Below, piece after piece: positions 18,051-25,990 of a stretch of 64,000 nucleotides of DNA. The position numbers and the translations under genes were made by a program. How positions within the stretch are numbered: position 1 is the first letter of the stretch; each line of letters starts with the position of its first letter. The DNA comes from Ilyomonas sp965214235 (GTDB taxonomy: Bacteria; Bacteroidota; Bacteroidia; Chitinophagales; Chitinophagaceae), in assembly GCA_965214235.1 (NCBI GenBank), contig CBDCBH010000002.1:992001-1056000 (forward strand). Reading direction: 5' to 3'. Under the pieces are notes generated by a model that worked only from the letters and a program-made list of their open reading frames with translations, did no database searches and was not told where the DNA came from.

Positions 18051-19061
18051 TTATGCACCTACCCTTTCGTAGTTTTCCACATAAGGCCGCTGATCTCTTA
18101 GCACTGCAAATATTCTTAGCAGCAGTTTATTCCTGATGGCATTGATCACACTCATTTTGTTTTTTCCTTCTAAAACTTTGCGCTCGTAATAAGCTTTAAT
18201 TTCTTTATCCCAGCGAAGAGCGGACATGGCGCATAAATGCAAAAGGCTTTTTAGTTTACGGTTGGCAAATGGGCTTACGCCTGGTTTAAAACGAACACTC
18301 GTTCCGGAACTTTTACTGAAAGGCACCACACCACAATAACAGGCCAGTTGCTTCGCATTTTCAAACATGGTAAATCCTTTTGTATACACATACAATGATG
18401 CTGCTGTTTGCAAACCAACTCCTTTAATACTACACATTAATTGAATGCTTTTATTGATGGTTTCTTCACTGCTGATATAAGATTGTATGGAAGCCTCAAT
18501 CTTTTCTTTTGCTTTGGTTAATCCTTTGATGGCCGGAAGTTGAAGCCGCTCTAATTCTGCAGCTTCCCCGGCAGCATTACAACTCTTCATTTCTTCAATG
18601 GGAACGAGGAGCTGTGTGAGCGCATTCACAATCCGGTCGCGCTGTACGATCATGTTCTTAAGTTTTGAAAGCTTTCTGTCCACTGGCTTCCAGAGCCGTG
18701 CGCGATCAATAAAGCGCATGCAATATTCAGCGATAGTGATGGCAGAGGCTTTATCATCTGTTCCTCTTTGAAGGCCCATACTGCGTTTTATTTTGATAGC
18801 CATCTCAACCCAAAGATTTGCTTTACGTTCTACCAAAAAGTCAATGATCCCGTTGGTATAAAGTCCTGTATGCTCCATGCAAATCAACGTCTCTGATAAA
18901 GTTACCTCGTGTGATTTGAGCCATTGTTCAAAAGACTTAAATCCTTCCTTTGTTTGGCTGAAGCAATGGTGGTGCAATACACCAGTTTCCGGGAAAAGAA
19001 GTGCCGCATCAAATGTTTTCTTAGAGATATCAATCCCCGTAAATGCTTTAAATTTGTCCAT
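18051..19061 (-). CDS. IS110-family transposase (DEDD type)
   Basis: 336-aa recombinase. The N-terminal DEDD RuvC-like domain begins FKAFTGIDISKKTFDAALLF (first Asp). CMEHTGLYTNGIIDFL carries the Glu, and GTDDKASAITIAEYCMRFID carries the DxxD pair. A coiled region follows. The C-terminal transposase-20 domain is CSIKGVGLQTAASLYVY and ACYCGVVPFSKSSGTSVRFK, including the serine region expected to supply the nucleophile. The length and all motifs look complete, so it may be active. IS110 enzymes cut and join donor and target DNA under guidance of a bridge RNA encoded in the element; a candidate lies just upstream. Confidence 0.95.
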   Translation of the reverse strand: MDKFKAFTGIDISKKTFDAALLFPETGVLHHHCFSQTKEGFKSFEQWLKSHEVTLSETLICMEHTGLYTNGIIDFLVERKANLWVEMAIKIKRSMGLQRGTDDKASAITIAEYCMRFIDRARLWKPVDRKLSKLKNMIVQRDRIVNALTQLLVPIEEMKSCNAAGEAAELERLQLPAIKGLTKAKEKIEASIQSYISSEETINKSIQLMCSIKGVGLQTAASLYVYTKGFTMFENAKQLACYCGVVPFSKSSGTSVRFKPGVSPFANRKLKSLLHLCAMSALRWDKEIKAYYERKVLEGKNKMSVINAIRNKLLLRIFAVLRDQRPYVENYERVGA

Positions 19062-19096
19062 GTTTATTTATTTTAAACGGTGAATAAATACCTGAA

Positions 19097-19239
19097 ATTT
19101 TTGAACAGTTATCAAGACCTTGATAATGGGTCGTGAGCCCTAATTTCTATTTGATTCTTTGTTCAAAAAAGCTACCGGAGATTAAAACTTGGCATAGGCC
19201 TTTGGTCCTTGCCCCAACATAAAGCGATCCGGTAGCTTT
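19097..19239 (-). ncRNA. Candidate IS110 bridge RNA
   Basis: Upstream of the transposase on the same strand lie two consecutive long stem-loops. Stem 1 is a perfect 12-bp helix (AAAGCTACCGGA at 19228-19239 on the minus strand with its complement at 19168-19179), enclosing a ~48-nt loop with internal GGCA/TGCC pairing. Stem 2 is a ~9-bp helix (19161-19170 with 19097-19106), enclosing a ~54-nt loop that has a GGG/CCC hairpin (19128-19140) and the near-perfect palindrome at 19109-19126. Two adjacent large internal loops match the target-binding and donor-binding loop architecture known for IS110 bridge RNAs. Exact RNA ends and guide segments are inference. Confidence 0.65.
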
Positions 19240-19465
19240 CAGGTTTTTTAAAATTAGTTTTTCACGTTTTAATCTGAATTCACAAAAGAAAAAAGTAACA
19301 AAAAAGAAAAAGTAATAATTGTAGTAATATCTTCAATAAAAGGTGTAAACAAATCTAAAGGCCTTGAACGATAGCATAATATCTTACACAAGGCAATTGA
19401 GGAACAACAGTGCAAGACATTCATCAAAATATTACTCGCCAAATCTCAATTTTTCATCCTTCCAT

Positions 19466-19502
19466 TTTGTTGCATCACTTCACTCCCTGCGCCTTATATT
19501 TG
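19466..19502 (+). promoter_or_regulatory. Promoter of adk
   Basis: TATATTTG at 19495-19502 matches the Bacteroidota -7 consensus TAnnTTTG. TTTG/TTG at 19466-19472 is about 22-25 bp upstream as a -33 element. The adk ATG follows 25 bp after the -7 box. Confidence 0.6.
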
Positions 19503-19527
19503 TAGCTTCACTTTTTAAAACGCAACC

Positions 19528-20118
19528 ATGTTCAACATCATTCTTTTTGGTCCTCCGGGCAGTGGCAAAGGCACGCAAAGCCAGAAGCTGATGCAAAAAT
19601 ACGAGTTGAACCATGTAAGCACCGGCGACCTTTTGCGCAACGAAATTACCGCCAAAACTCCCTTAGGCATGGAAGCCAAAAGTTTTATGGACAACGGCAT
19701 TTTAGTGCCAGATGAAGTAGTAATTGGCATGATTAGCTCAGCATTGGAAGCCAACCCAAAAGCAAGCGGTTTTTTATTTGATGGCTTTCCGCGCACCGAG
19801 GCGCAAGCCATTGCATTGGATAAATTATTAGCGCTTCATAAAACCGAAATTAATATGGTGCTTGCGTTGGAAGTGGGCGAAGAAGAATTAACGCAACGCC
19901 TTCTCAATCGCGGCTTAACAAGCGGTCGCCCCGATGATATAAACGAGTTGATAATTCGAGAACGCATCATTGAATACAATAAAAAAACAACGAGCGTTGC
20001 CGATCATTACCGCAAGCAAAACAAAGTGATAATCATAAAAGGCGAAGGCTCTGTTAACGATATTTTCGAGGCTTTATCTAACGCTATTGATGAACGTTTT
20101 CAACCATCAGAAAAGTGA
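19528..20118 (+). CDS. adk: Adenylate kinase
   Basis: Catalyses AMP + ATP <-> 2 ADP in the cytoplasm. The P-loop is MFNIILFGPPGSGKGTQSQK. The AMP-binding strand has STGDLLRNEI with the conserved Arg, LFDGFPRTEAQA is the DGFPR motif, and GRPDDINELIIRERI is the short LID region. The length of 196 aa with a short LID lacking zinc cysteines is normal for Bacteroidota. A well-formed -7 box lies just upstream, and a dispersed repeat plus a palindrome follow, so it appears to be monocistronic. Confidence 0.97.
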   Translation: MFNIILFGPPGSGKGTQSQKLMQKYELNHVSTGDLLRNEITAKTPLGMEAKSFMDNGILVPDEVVIGMISSALEANPKASGFLFDGFPRTEAQAIALDKLLALHKTEINMVLALEVGEEELTQRLLNRGLTSGRPDDINELIIRERIIEYNKKTTSVADHYRKQNKVIIIKGEGSVNDIFEALSNAIDERFQPSEK

Positions 20119-20164
20119 GTAAAAACAAACCTCATAAATCAATAAAAACAAACGAAATAATTTT

Positions 20165-20347
20165 GGCTTGGGGCTGTCAACCTTTTGTTTTTACTCCACC
20201 TTCTGTACGGGCTGTTGGTTACAAGTCCGCAGCGCAGGCTGTTCCTGCCCAAAGCTCATAGCCTATAGTTAACAGCTTTTTATTCCTCTGCGCTTTACGG
20301 GCTTTTCACTTCCATCCCGCAGCCCATCAGCCATAGAACATTAATTG
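20165..20347 (+). repeat. Dispersed repeat, copy 1
   Basis: About 180 bp beginning TTGGGGCTGTCAACC. It contains GTTACAAGTCCGCAGCGCAG, CTCTGCGCTTTACGGGCTTT, and CATCCCGCAGCCCATCAGCC followed by ATAGAACATTAATTG. The same blocks in the same order occur at 29423-29640 and, inverted, at 62005-62212, with a degraded copy at 25797-25940. Divergence between copies is roughly a few to ten percent by eye. No transposase or clear terminal repeats are seen. Confidence 0.85.
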
Positions 20348-20350
20348 GGT

Positions 20351-20383
20351 AACGCTGACAGGGTTTAAAACCCTGTCAGCGTT
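20351..20383. repeat. 33-bp near-perfect palindrome (REP-like or terminator)
   Basis: AACGCTGACAGGG and its complement CCCTGTCAGCGTT flank TTTAAAA, giving a 16-bp stem with a single-base loop. It is followed by TTT. It could end the adk transcript or be a REP-like unit of a type I have seen in other Bacteroidota intergenic regions. Confidence 0.75.
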
Positions 20384-20476
20384 TTAAAGCAATCAACCCA
20401 AAAAAATGCAAAAAACAAACACACATCACACGCGCTTTTTGAAACAGGTTATGTTTGCAGTTATTCGTTTGTTTAC

Positions 20477-21928
20477 ATGAGTCGTTCCATTCTGCTTTTC
20501 TTTTACTTCATTTTTTTTTCAATCATTATCATTGCTTGCTATACTTCGTGCGCCAACATTATTCCTCCAACCGGTGGACCCAGAGATTCTTTGCCGCCCG
20601 TTTTAATAAAAGCAATTCCTAACGATTCAACGCTACACTTCAACACCAATAAAATCATTCTCAATTTTGATGAATATGTTACAATAGATAACCCGCAAAA
20701 CAATGTTATTATTTGGCCCAATCCAACTAAGCAACCTGTTATTGAAAGTAAGTTACGAACCGTAACCATTAAACTGAAAGATTCGTTAGAAAAAAACACC
20801 ACGTACACTATTTTGTTTGGCAGAGGTTTGAAAGACGTGAACGAAGGCAATGCTGATTCGTCTTTCAATTATGTTTTTACAACCGGCAGCAAGCTGGATA
20901 AAAACGTTATCAAAGGCAAAGTATTACTGGCTGAAACAGGTAAAATTGATACCACTTTGCTGGTAGTTTTACAAACAAACCTTTCCGATACGGCAATAAA
21001 AAAAACCCCGCCCCGATATTATGCCAAACTAAACGGCAAAGGCAACTTTAGGTTTTATAATTTGCCAACCGATACGTTTAACATTTTTGTGGTGCCCAAC
21101 GATTATACCAAGCGATATGATGACAGCACCAAGCTGTTCGCCTTTCTTAATAAACCTTTGTTTGTAAAAGATACCAGCACGCCTGCCCTTACTTTGTACG
21201 CTTATGAAGAGTTTAAAGAAAAGGGTAAAAAAAATGCCGCTTACACAAGTAAAACTGATGCCGGCAACGCAAGCAAGGCATCTGCAAAAAAGAAAAAAAA
21301 CAAAGACTCGACCCTTAAAGTTTCGCCTGATTTTGAAAACGGTAAACAAGATTTTTTAAAACCTTTATCACTTACATTCAGCGATACATTAGAGAGTTTT
21401 GATACCGGTAAATTTCATCTTACCGATACTCTTTATAAACCCATTCCGGGCTTGCAGTTTTCGCAGGATACAACCAATACAAAGTTGTTTTTAAATCATC
21501 AATGGAAAGAAAATACGCCCTATAAGCTGATAATTGAAAAAGATGCAGCAAAAGATTCGGCAGGCAATACCATCACTAAAAATGACACGTTATCATTTAC
21601 AACTTTGCGTGAAAGCGACTATGGAAGTATTCGTTTTCAGTTTCAAAATGTAGATACTTCAAAACATCCGGTTTTAGAATTGATACAAAATGAAAAAATT
21701 GTGCAGTCAGTTCCTATCACTTCTTACCAATGGTATCAAAAATTTATTCGTCCCGGCGATTATGAACTGCGAGTTTTATTTGATACCAACCGCAATGGTG
21801 TGTGGGATGCGGGCAGCTATGATAAGAAGCGAGAACCCGAAATTGTGCAAAGTGTAAAAACGAGGTCGGGAGCAAGTAAGATAACAATTCGTACAAACTG
21901 GGATAATGAAGAGAATGTTTCTTTTTGA
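20477..21928 (+). CDS. Ig-like (SbsA-type) domain lipoprotein
   Basis: Surface or periplasmic lipoprotein of 483 aa. The signal peptide ends with a lipobox (CYTSC) followed by ANIIPPTGGPRDSLPP, a very common start for this Bacteroidota family. The first SbsA-type Ig domain spans about residues 35-130 (ILNFDEYVTIDNPQNNV, TYTILFGRGLKDVNEG). A beta-rich region follows, then a Lys/Ser-rich linker with a poly-Lys stretch near residue 275. A second Ig-like domain (about 290-370) and a C-terminal strand-rich domain with DTNRNGVWDAG complete it. The function is unknown. It is usually a single-copy conserved gene, which supports a structural envelope role. Confidence 0.85.
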   Translation: MSRSILLFFYFIFFSIIIIACYTSCANIIPPTGGPRDSLPPVLIKAIPNDSTLHFNTNKIILNFDEYVTIDNPQNNVIIWPNPTKQPVIESKLRTVTIKLKDSLEKNTTYTILFGRGLKDVNEGNADSSFNYVFTTGSKLDKNVIKGKVLLAETGKIDTTLLVVLQTNLSDTAIKKTPPRYYAKLNGKGNFRFYNLPTDTFNIFVVPNDYTKRYDDSTKLFAFLNKPLFVKDTSTPALTLYAYEEFKEKGKKNAAYTSKTDAGNASKASAKKKKNKDSTLKVSPDFENGKQDFLKPLSLTFSDTLESFDTGKFHLTDTLYKPIPGLQFSQDTTNTKLFLNHQWKENTPYKLIIEKDAAKDSAGNTITKNDTLSFTTLRESDYGSIRFQFQNVDTSKHPVLELIQNEKIVQSVPITSYQWYQKFIRPGDYELRVLFDTNRNGVWDAGSYDKKREPEIVQSVKTRSGASKITIRTNWDNEENVSF

Positions 21929-22019
21929 AAAGTGAATATGTAAGATAAGATTGCTTCAATATTTAAGTACAGAATTACAAACAAACAGCACATTCATTAT
22001 TCTCAATTCACAACTTACT

Positions 22020-22853
22020 TTATAATAAATTTAAACGGCTTCTTACACTGGCTTTGGCAAGTATCATCGCCTTCCCATAATCGGGTATGCGAATGCGTTG
22101 TTCCAATATCATTCGTGGCTGCAGTTTCTTTATTTTTTTAAACAGAGACAGGTAATATTTGTAAGCCACATATACTCCAAAACGGGCTTTTAAGGGCAAT
22201 TTCACTATGCCTTCAAAAGCTTTATCAAAATCTTGCTGAATATCTTGTTCAATATTCGTTTTTGCAGGAAGGGTAAAGTTTGTAAAATCACAATCCGGAA
22301 AGTATGTCCGGTTCAATCCACTGTAATCGGCTTTTATATCACGTAAAAAATTTACTTTTTGGAAGGCTGCACCCAGGCTCTGCGCAAATGGTTTCAACTG
22401 ATTGTACAGGGCGCTATCGCCATCGCAAAACACATGCAAACACATTAGCCCCACTACTTCTGCGCTGCCATAAATGTATTCGTTATAACCGCTTTGATTA
22501 TAGCATGAATTGTTTAAATCCATTTCCATACTTATAAAAAAAGCTTGTATTAAATCTTTTGTGATGTTGTATTCATTCACTGTTTCCTGAAAGCTTTGCA
22601 AAATAGGATTCAAACTAACGCCACGTTCAATGGCGCACCAGGTTTCGCGCCTGAATTCCTGCAATAAAATGGCTTTGTTGAAGTCGTGAAAAGTATCAAC
22701 AATTTCATCAGCAAAACGAACAAAACCATAAATATTATAGATAGGCGTTTGCAAATCGGTATGCAGCAAACGAATAGCTGAAGAGAATGATGTGCTGTAT
22801 GATTCTGTGGTTAATTTACTACAAGCCCTGCTTACTCCCGAAAAGAGATTCAT
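22020..22853 (-). CDS. crtB: Phytoene synthase (squalene/phytoene synthase family)
   Basis: Condenses two GGPP molecules to phytoene, the first committed carotenoid step. The first Asp-rich motif is FVRFADEIVDTFHD (DxxxD, about residue 50) and the second is VNFLRDIKADYSGLNRTYFP (about residue 175). YNEYIYGSAEVVGLM is the conserved middle helix. The length of about 277 aa is typical. I start at the ATG at 22853 because the family normally begins close to the VSRACSKLTTESYSTSF block; an ATG at 22877 is possible. It follows the desaturase gene on the same strand with a short gap, forming a crtI-crtB pair. Confidence 0.93.
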   Translation of the reverse strand: MNLFSGVSRACSKLTTESYSTSFSSAIRLLHTDLQTPIYNIYGFVRFADEIVDTFHDFNKAILLQEFRRETWCAIERGVSLNPILQSFQETVNEYNITKDLIQAFFISMEMDLNNSCYNQSGYNEYIYGSAEVVGLMCLHVFCDGDSALYNQLKPFAQSLGAAFQKVNFLRDIKADYSGLNRTYFPDCDFTNFTLPAKTNIEQDIQQDFDKAFEGIVKLPLKARFGVYVAYKYYLSLFKKIKKLQPRMILEQRIRIPDYGKAMILAKASVRSRLNLL

Positions 22854-22890
22854 CGTATTTTTCTTTACTTCCTTCATTCAGATAGTTATG

Positions 22891-24357
22891 CTATTCTTTT
22901 ACTACTGCCATTGCAACAATTTCGCCACTTATTAATGACGGCGGTACTCCCGGACCTGGTACGGTAAGCTGTCCGGCATACCACAAATTGTTTACTTTTT
23001 TGTTTTTACAAGAGGGCTTTAAAATGGCTGTTTGCATTAGCGTATTGGCAAGTCCGTAAGCATTGCCTTTAAACGCATTGTAATCTTCAATAAAATTACG
23101 GTGCGAAAATGGTTGTTTAAAAAGAATATGTTTTTTAACACACTGACCGATGCGTTTTTCAAAACGGTCTATGATGATTGAAAAATAATGCTCGCGCAAC
23201 TCATCGGTATCATCAGATAAACCTGCTGCTTCAGGGATAAGAAAAAATAAATTTTCGCAACCTTTTGGGGCAGCCGCTTCATCGGTTACAGAGGTTGCGC
23301 TTACATAAAACAAAGGCTCGGTTGCCCATTCTTTCGTTTCATAAATTTGCTTGCCATGCTTCTCAAATGAAGTATCAAAAAAAAGAGAATGGTGTGTTAT
23401 GTTTTCTAATTTTTTATTCAATCCAACAAAGTACAATAAACTTCCCGGCGCCATTACGCGCGAATTCCAGTATTGTTCATCATAATTCCGGTATTGCGGT
23501 AACAATAATTTTGTTTCGGTAAAATGATAATCGGCAGCGCTGATAACTGCATCCGTTTCATAAACATTATTATCTGTTGAGACAGAAGTTACCTTATTAT
23601 TTTTTATATCGATAGAAGTAACATTTTGGTTGAATAAAAACAAAACGCCTAATTCTTTTGCCAAACTAAACATCGCTTCTACAATTTGGTACATGCCGCC
23701 TTGCGGATACCACGTTCCACCTTTAATGTCGGCATAATTCATCAGGCTGTATAATGCCGGAATATGTTGCGGTAAAGCGCCTAAAAAAAGTACAGGAAAT
23801 TCCATTAGTTCGCGCAGCTTATTATTTTTAAAATGTTTGCGCACATGCTCTTTCATCGAGCTGAAAATATCCAACTTAAAAACTCCTTTTATCACATCAA
23901 CATCCAAAAATTCGGTTAGTGATAAACCAGGTTTGTAAACCAGTTTATTCATCCCGACTTCGTATTTATAAGCCGCTTCTTTTATAAAGGCATCAAGCTG
24001 TTTTGCACTGCCAGGTTCAATGTTTTCAAAAACTTTTTTGAGTTCGTTATAGTCTGCAGGTACATCCATTTCATCGTTTGGAAAGTAAATCCGATAAGAA
24101 GGATTCAATCGTACCAATTGATAATAATCGCTTACTTTTTTATCAAACAAACTAAAAAAACGCTCAAACACATTAGGCATCCAATACCAGCTTGGCCCCA
24201 TGTCAAATGTAAATCCATCCGTTTTTAATTGCCGTGCTCTGCCGCCAGGTTGGTTCATTTTTTCTAATATATAAACCTGCCATCCGGCTTTAGCCATAAA
24301 GCAGGCAGCCGACAATCCGGCAAAACCGCTTCCAATAATTATGATTCTTTTCTTCAC
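22891..24357 (-). CDS. crtI: Phytoene desaturase
   Basis: FAD-dependent CrtI-type desaturase/isomerase, about 488 aa, that converts phytoene towards lycopene. The N-terminus has the dinucleotide-binding motif IIIIGSGFAGLSAACFMAKA and then PGGRARQLKTDGFTFDMGPS. The C-terminus carries the second FAD-contacting block NLWYAGQLTVPGPGVPPSLI. I start at the GTG at 24357, immediately before KKRIIIIGSG. The frame is open upstream to 24426, but that adds 23 residues that no CrtI has. It is followed by crtB. Cyclase, hydroxylase or ketolase genes are not in the window, so the end pigment cannot be told. Confidence 0.93.
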   Translation of the reverse strand: MKKRIIIIGSGFAGLSAACFMAKAGWQVYILEKMNQPGGRARQLKTDGFTFDMGPSWYWMPNVFERFFSLFDKKVSDYYQLVRLNPSYRIYFPNDEMDVPADYNELKKVFENIEPGSAKQLDAFIKEAAYKYEVGMNKLVYKPGLSLTEFLDVDVIKGVFKLDIFSSMKEHVRKHFKNNKLRELMEFPVLFLGALPQHIPALYSLMNYADIKGGTWYPQGGMYQIVEAMFSLAKELGVLFLFNQNVTSIDIKNNKVTSVSTDNNVYETDAVISAADYHFTETKLLLPQYRNYDEQYWNSRVMAPGSLLYFVGLNKKLENITHHSLFFDTSFEKHGKQIYETKEWATEPLFYVSATSVTDEAAAPKGCENLFFLIPEAAGLSDDTDELREHYFSIIIDRFEKRIGQCVKKHILFKQPFSHRNFIEDYNAFKGNAYGLANTLMQTAILKPSCKNKKVNNLWYAGQLTVPGPGVPPSLISGEIVAMAVVKE

Positions 24358-24644
24358 CGCAAGAAAGATAAGCACGAACACGCAATTCGCATTTGGTTGC
24401 CGGTTTTTATTTCTTAGTTCATACAAAAAACTACCAGTTTTGCTGATGTTTATCAGTTTAAAAATATAATTACAATTATATTTGTTACTCCGTCATTATA
24501 AATAGGTTAAGCCATTTAAACTGCTTTGCTTTATTTATAGAAATGATTAACATTTATCTACTAAAAAAATTAGTGTGAAAAACTTTTTCGCTGTACATTT
24601 ACATGCTAATTAATTTTACAATTTAAAAGAAAACTACCCCCGAC

Positions 24645-25691
24645 ATGAGTAACACAGATAAACTAAAAGCTCTTAAATTAACGATTGACAAAATTGATAA
24701 AGATTTTGGCAAAGGCAGCGTAATGATGATGAACGAAAGACCCGATAAACAAATGGAAGTGATTTCAACAGGTTCCATCGGTCTCGATGTTGCACTCGGT
24801 ATTGGCGGGTTGCCAAAAGGCAGAGTAGTTGAAATTTACGGACCTGAATCAAGCGGTAAAACAACCATTGCCACGCATGTAATTGCCGAAGCGCAAAAGA
24901 AAGGTGGCATCTGTGCTATTATTGACGCAGAACATGCTTTTGACAGCAACTACGCACAAAAATTAGGTGTTGACATTGATAATTTGTTAATCTCACAACC
25001 CGATTATGGCGAACAAGCTCTTGAAATTGCCGACCGTTTAATTTTATCGGGGGCATTGGATGTAGTAGTTATCGACTCAGTTGCGGCATTGGTTCCAAAA
25101 GGTGAATTAGAAGGCGAAATGGGCGATAGTAAAATGGGTTTGCAGGCTCGTTTGATGAGCCAGGCTTTGCGTAAGCTTACGGCAACCATTAGCAAAACAA
25201 ATACAATATGTATTTTTATTAACCAGCTTCGCGAAAAAATTGGTGTGATGTTCGGCAATCCCGAAACAACAACCGGCGGTAACGCGTTAAAGTTTTATGC
25301 TTCTGTTCGTTTGGATATTCGCCGCGCTGCCCAAATTAAAGATGGCGATGAAGCGATAGGAAACCATGTAAAAGTAAAAGTGGTTAAAAACAAAGTGGCA
25401 CCTCCCTTCCGCTCTGCCGAGTTTGATATTATTTTTGGTGAAGGCATCAGCAAGGTTGGCGAAATTATAGATATGGGTGTTGAGTTAGGTATTGTAAATA
25501 AAAGTGGTAGCTGGTTTAGCTACAGCGGTAATAAATTAGGGCAAGGACGTGAAGCCGTAAAGTCTTTATTGCAAGATAATGAAGGACTTGCCAGTGAAAT
25601 TGAAGCTAAGATAAGAGCTAAAATTGCCGAAGCGCAAAGTACTGGCGTACCCGCCGCAAACGGCGTTGCTGTTGGTGCCGATGCAGAATAA
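24645..25691 (+). CDS. recA: Recombinase RecA
   Basis: Homologous-recombination and SOS ATPase of 348 aa. Walker A is EIYGPESSGKTTIATHV and Walker B is LDVVVIDSVAALVP. LSQALRKLTATISKTNT and INQLREKIGVMFGNPETTTG cover the DNA-binding loops. The C-terminus (KSLLQDNEGLASEIEAKIRA) ends with a short acidic tail as usual. Possible -7 element: TACATTTA at 24594-24601. A strong hairpin terminator follows 44 bp after the stop, so it is monocistronic. I saw no LexA-type box, consistent with the variable SOS control in this phylum. Confidence 0.98.
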   Translation: MSNTDKLKALKLTIDKIDKDFGKGSVMMMNERPDKQMEVISTGSIGLDVALGIGGLPKGRVVEIYGPESSGKTTIATHVIAEAQKKGGICAIIDAEHAFDSNYAQKLGVDIDNLLISQPDYGEQALEIADRLILSGALDVVVIDSVAALVPKGELEGEMGDSKMGLQARLMSQALRKLTATISKTNTICIFINQLREKIGVMFGNPETTTGGNALKFYASVRLDIRRAAQIKDGDEAIGNHVKVKVVKNKVAPPFRSAEFDIIFGEGISKVGEIIDMGVELGIVNKSGSWFSYSGNKLGQGREAVKSLLQDNEGLASEIEAKIRAKIAEAQSTGVPAANGVAVGADAE

Positions 25692-25735
25692 AATAAAAGA
25701 TATTCGAAAGATAGTTTTTAGTTGGTTTAGTAAGT

Positions 25736-25767
25736 AAGTCTCCTTGTTTCTACAAGGAGACTTTTTT
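25736..25767 (+). terminator. Rho-independent terminator of recA
   Basis: A perfect 12-bp stem (AAGTCTCCTTGT / ACAAGGAGACTT, loop TTCT) runs straight into TTTT. Confidence 0.92.
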
Positions 25768-25796
25768 GTTTGCTTATTGATTGTAGGTTTTCCTTC

Positions 25797-25940
25797 GTTT
25801 GTTTTTACTTCACTTTCCTTATTGTCCTTTAGGCGTCCGCAGCGCAGATTGTTCCTTCTTATATTCTAAAATTCACACTTCACATCTTTGTAATCTGCCT
25901 TAACATTCCAAAGTATAACAACGTTTATAAAACTTCGGCA
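25797..25940 (+). repeat. Dispersed repeat, degraded copy 4
   Basis: Blocks shared with the other copies remain in order but decayed: TTTGTTTTTACTTCAC, then GTCCGCAGCGCAGATTGTTCC, and at the far end ACATTCCAAAGTATAACAACG. The middle part found in other copies (GCGCTTTACGGGC, CCCGCAGCCCATCAG) is missing. Confidence 0.6.
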
Positions 25941-25960
25941 ATCATCTTTACTGGCACTCT

Positions 25961-25968
25961 TATATTTG
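25961..25968 (+). promoter_or_regulatory. -7 box of the purine nucleoside phosphorylase gene
   Basis: TATATTTG matches TAnnTTTG and lies 22 bp before the ATG. No clear -33 TTTG is seen at the expected distance. Confidence 0.45.
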
Positions 25969-25990
25969 TAAACAATCAATAACAAATAGT

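Larger units (their letters stand above)
18010..19275 (-). mobile_element. IS110-family insertion sequence (ends approximate)
   Basis: The element has one transposase gene and about 200 bp of structured non-coding DNA upstream of it, the layout of the IS110 group. Such elements lack long terminal inverted repeats, so the ends cannot be read directly. I place them near two short matches to the upstream RNA: GCCAAGTTTT at 18010-18019 and GTTTTAATCT at 19266-19275. They are tentative to within tens of bases. The element separates the SDR/AraC pair from adk. Confidence 0.65.
20119..20476 (+). other. Intergenic region holding a dispersed repeat and a palindrome
   Basis: This 358-bp gap between adk and the Ig-like lipoprotein gene contains repeat copy 1 and the 33-bp palindrome described separately. 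The remainder is AT-rich (several AAAACAAAC tracts) and should carry the promoter of the next gene. Confidence 0.6.
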
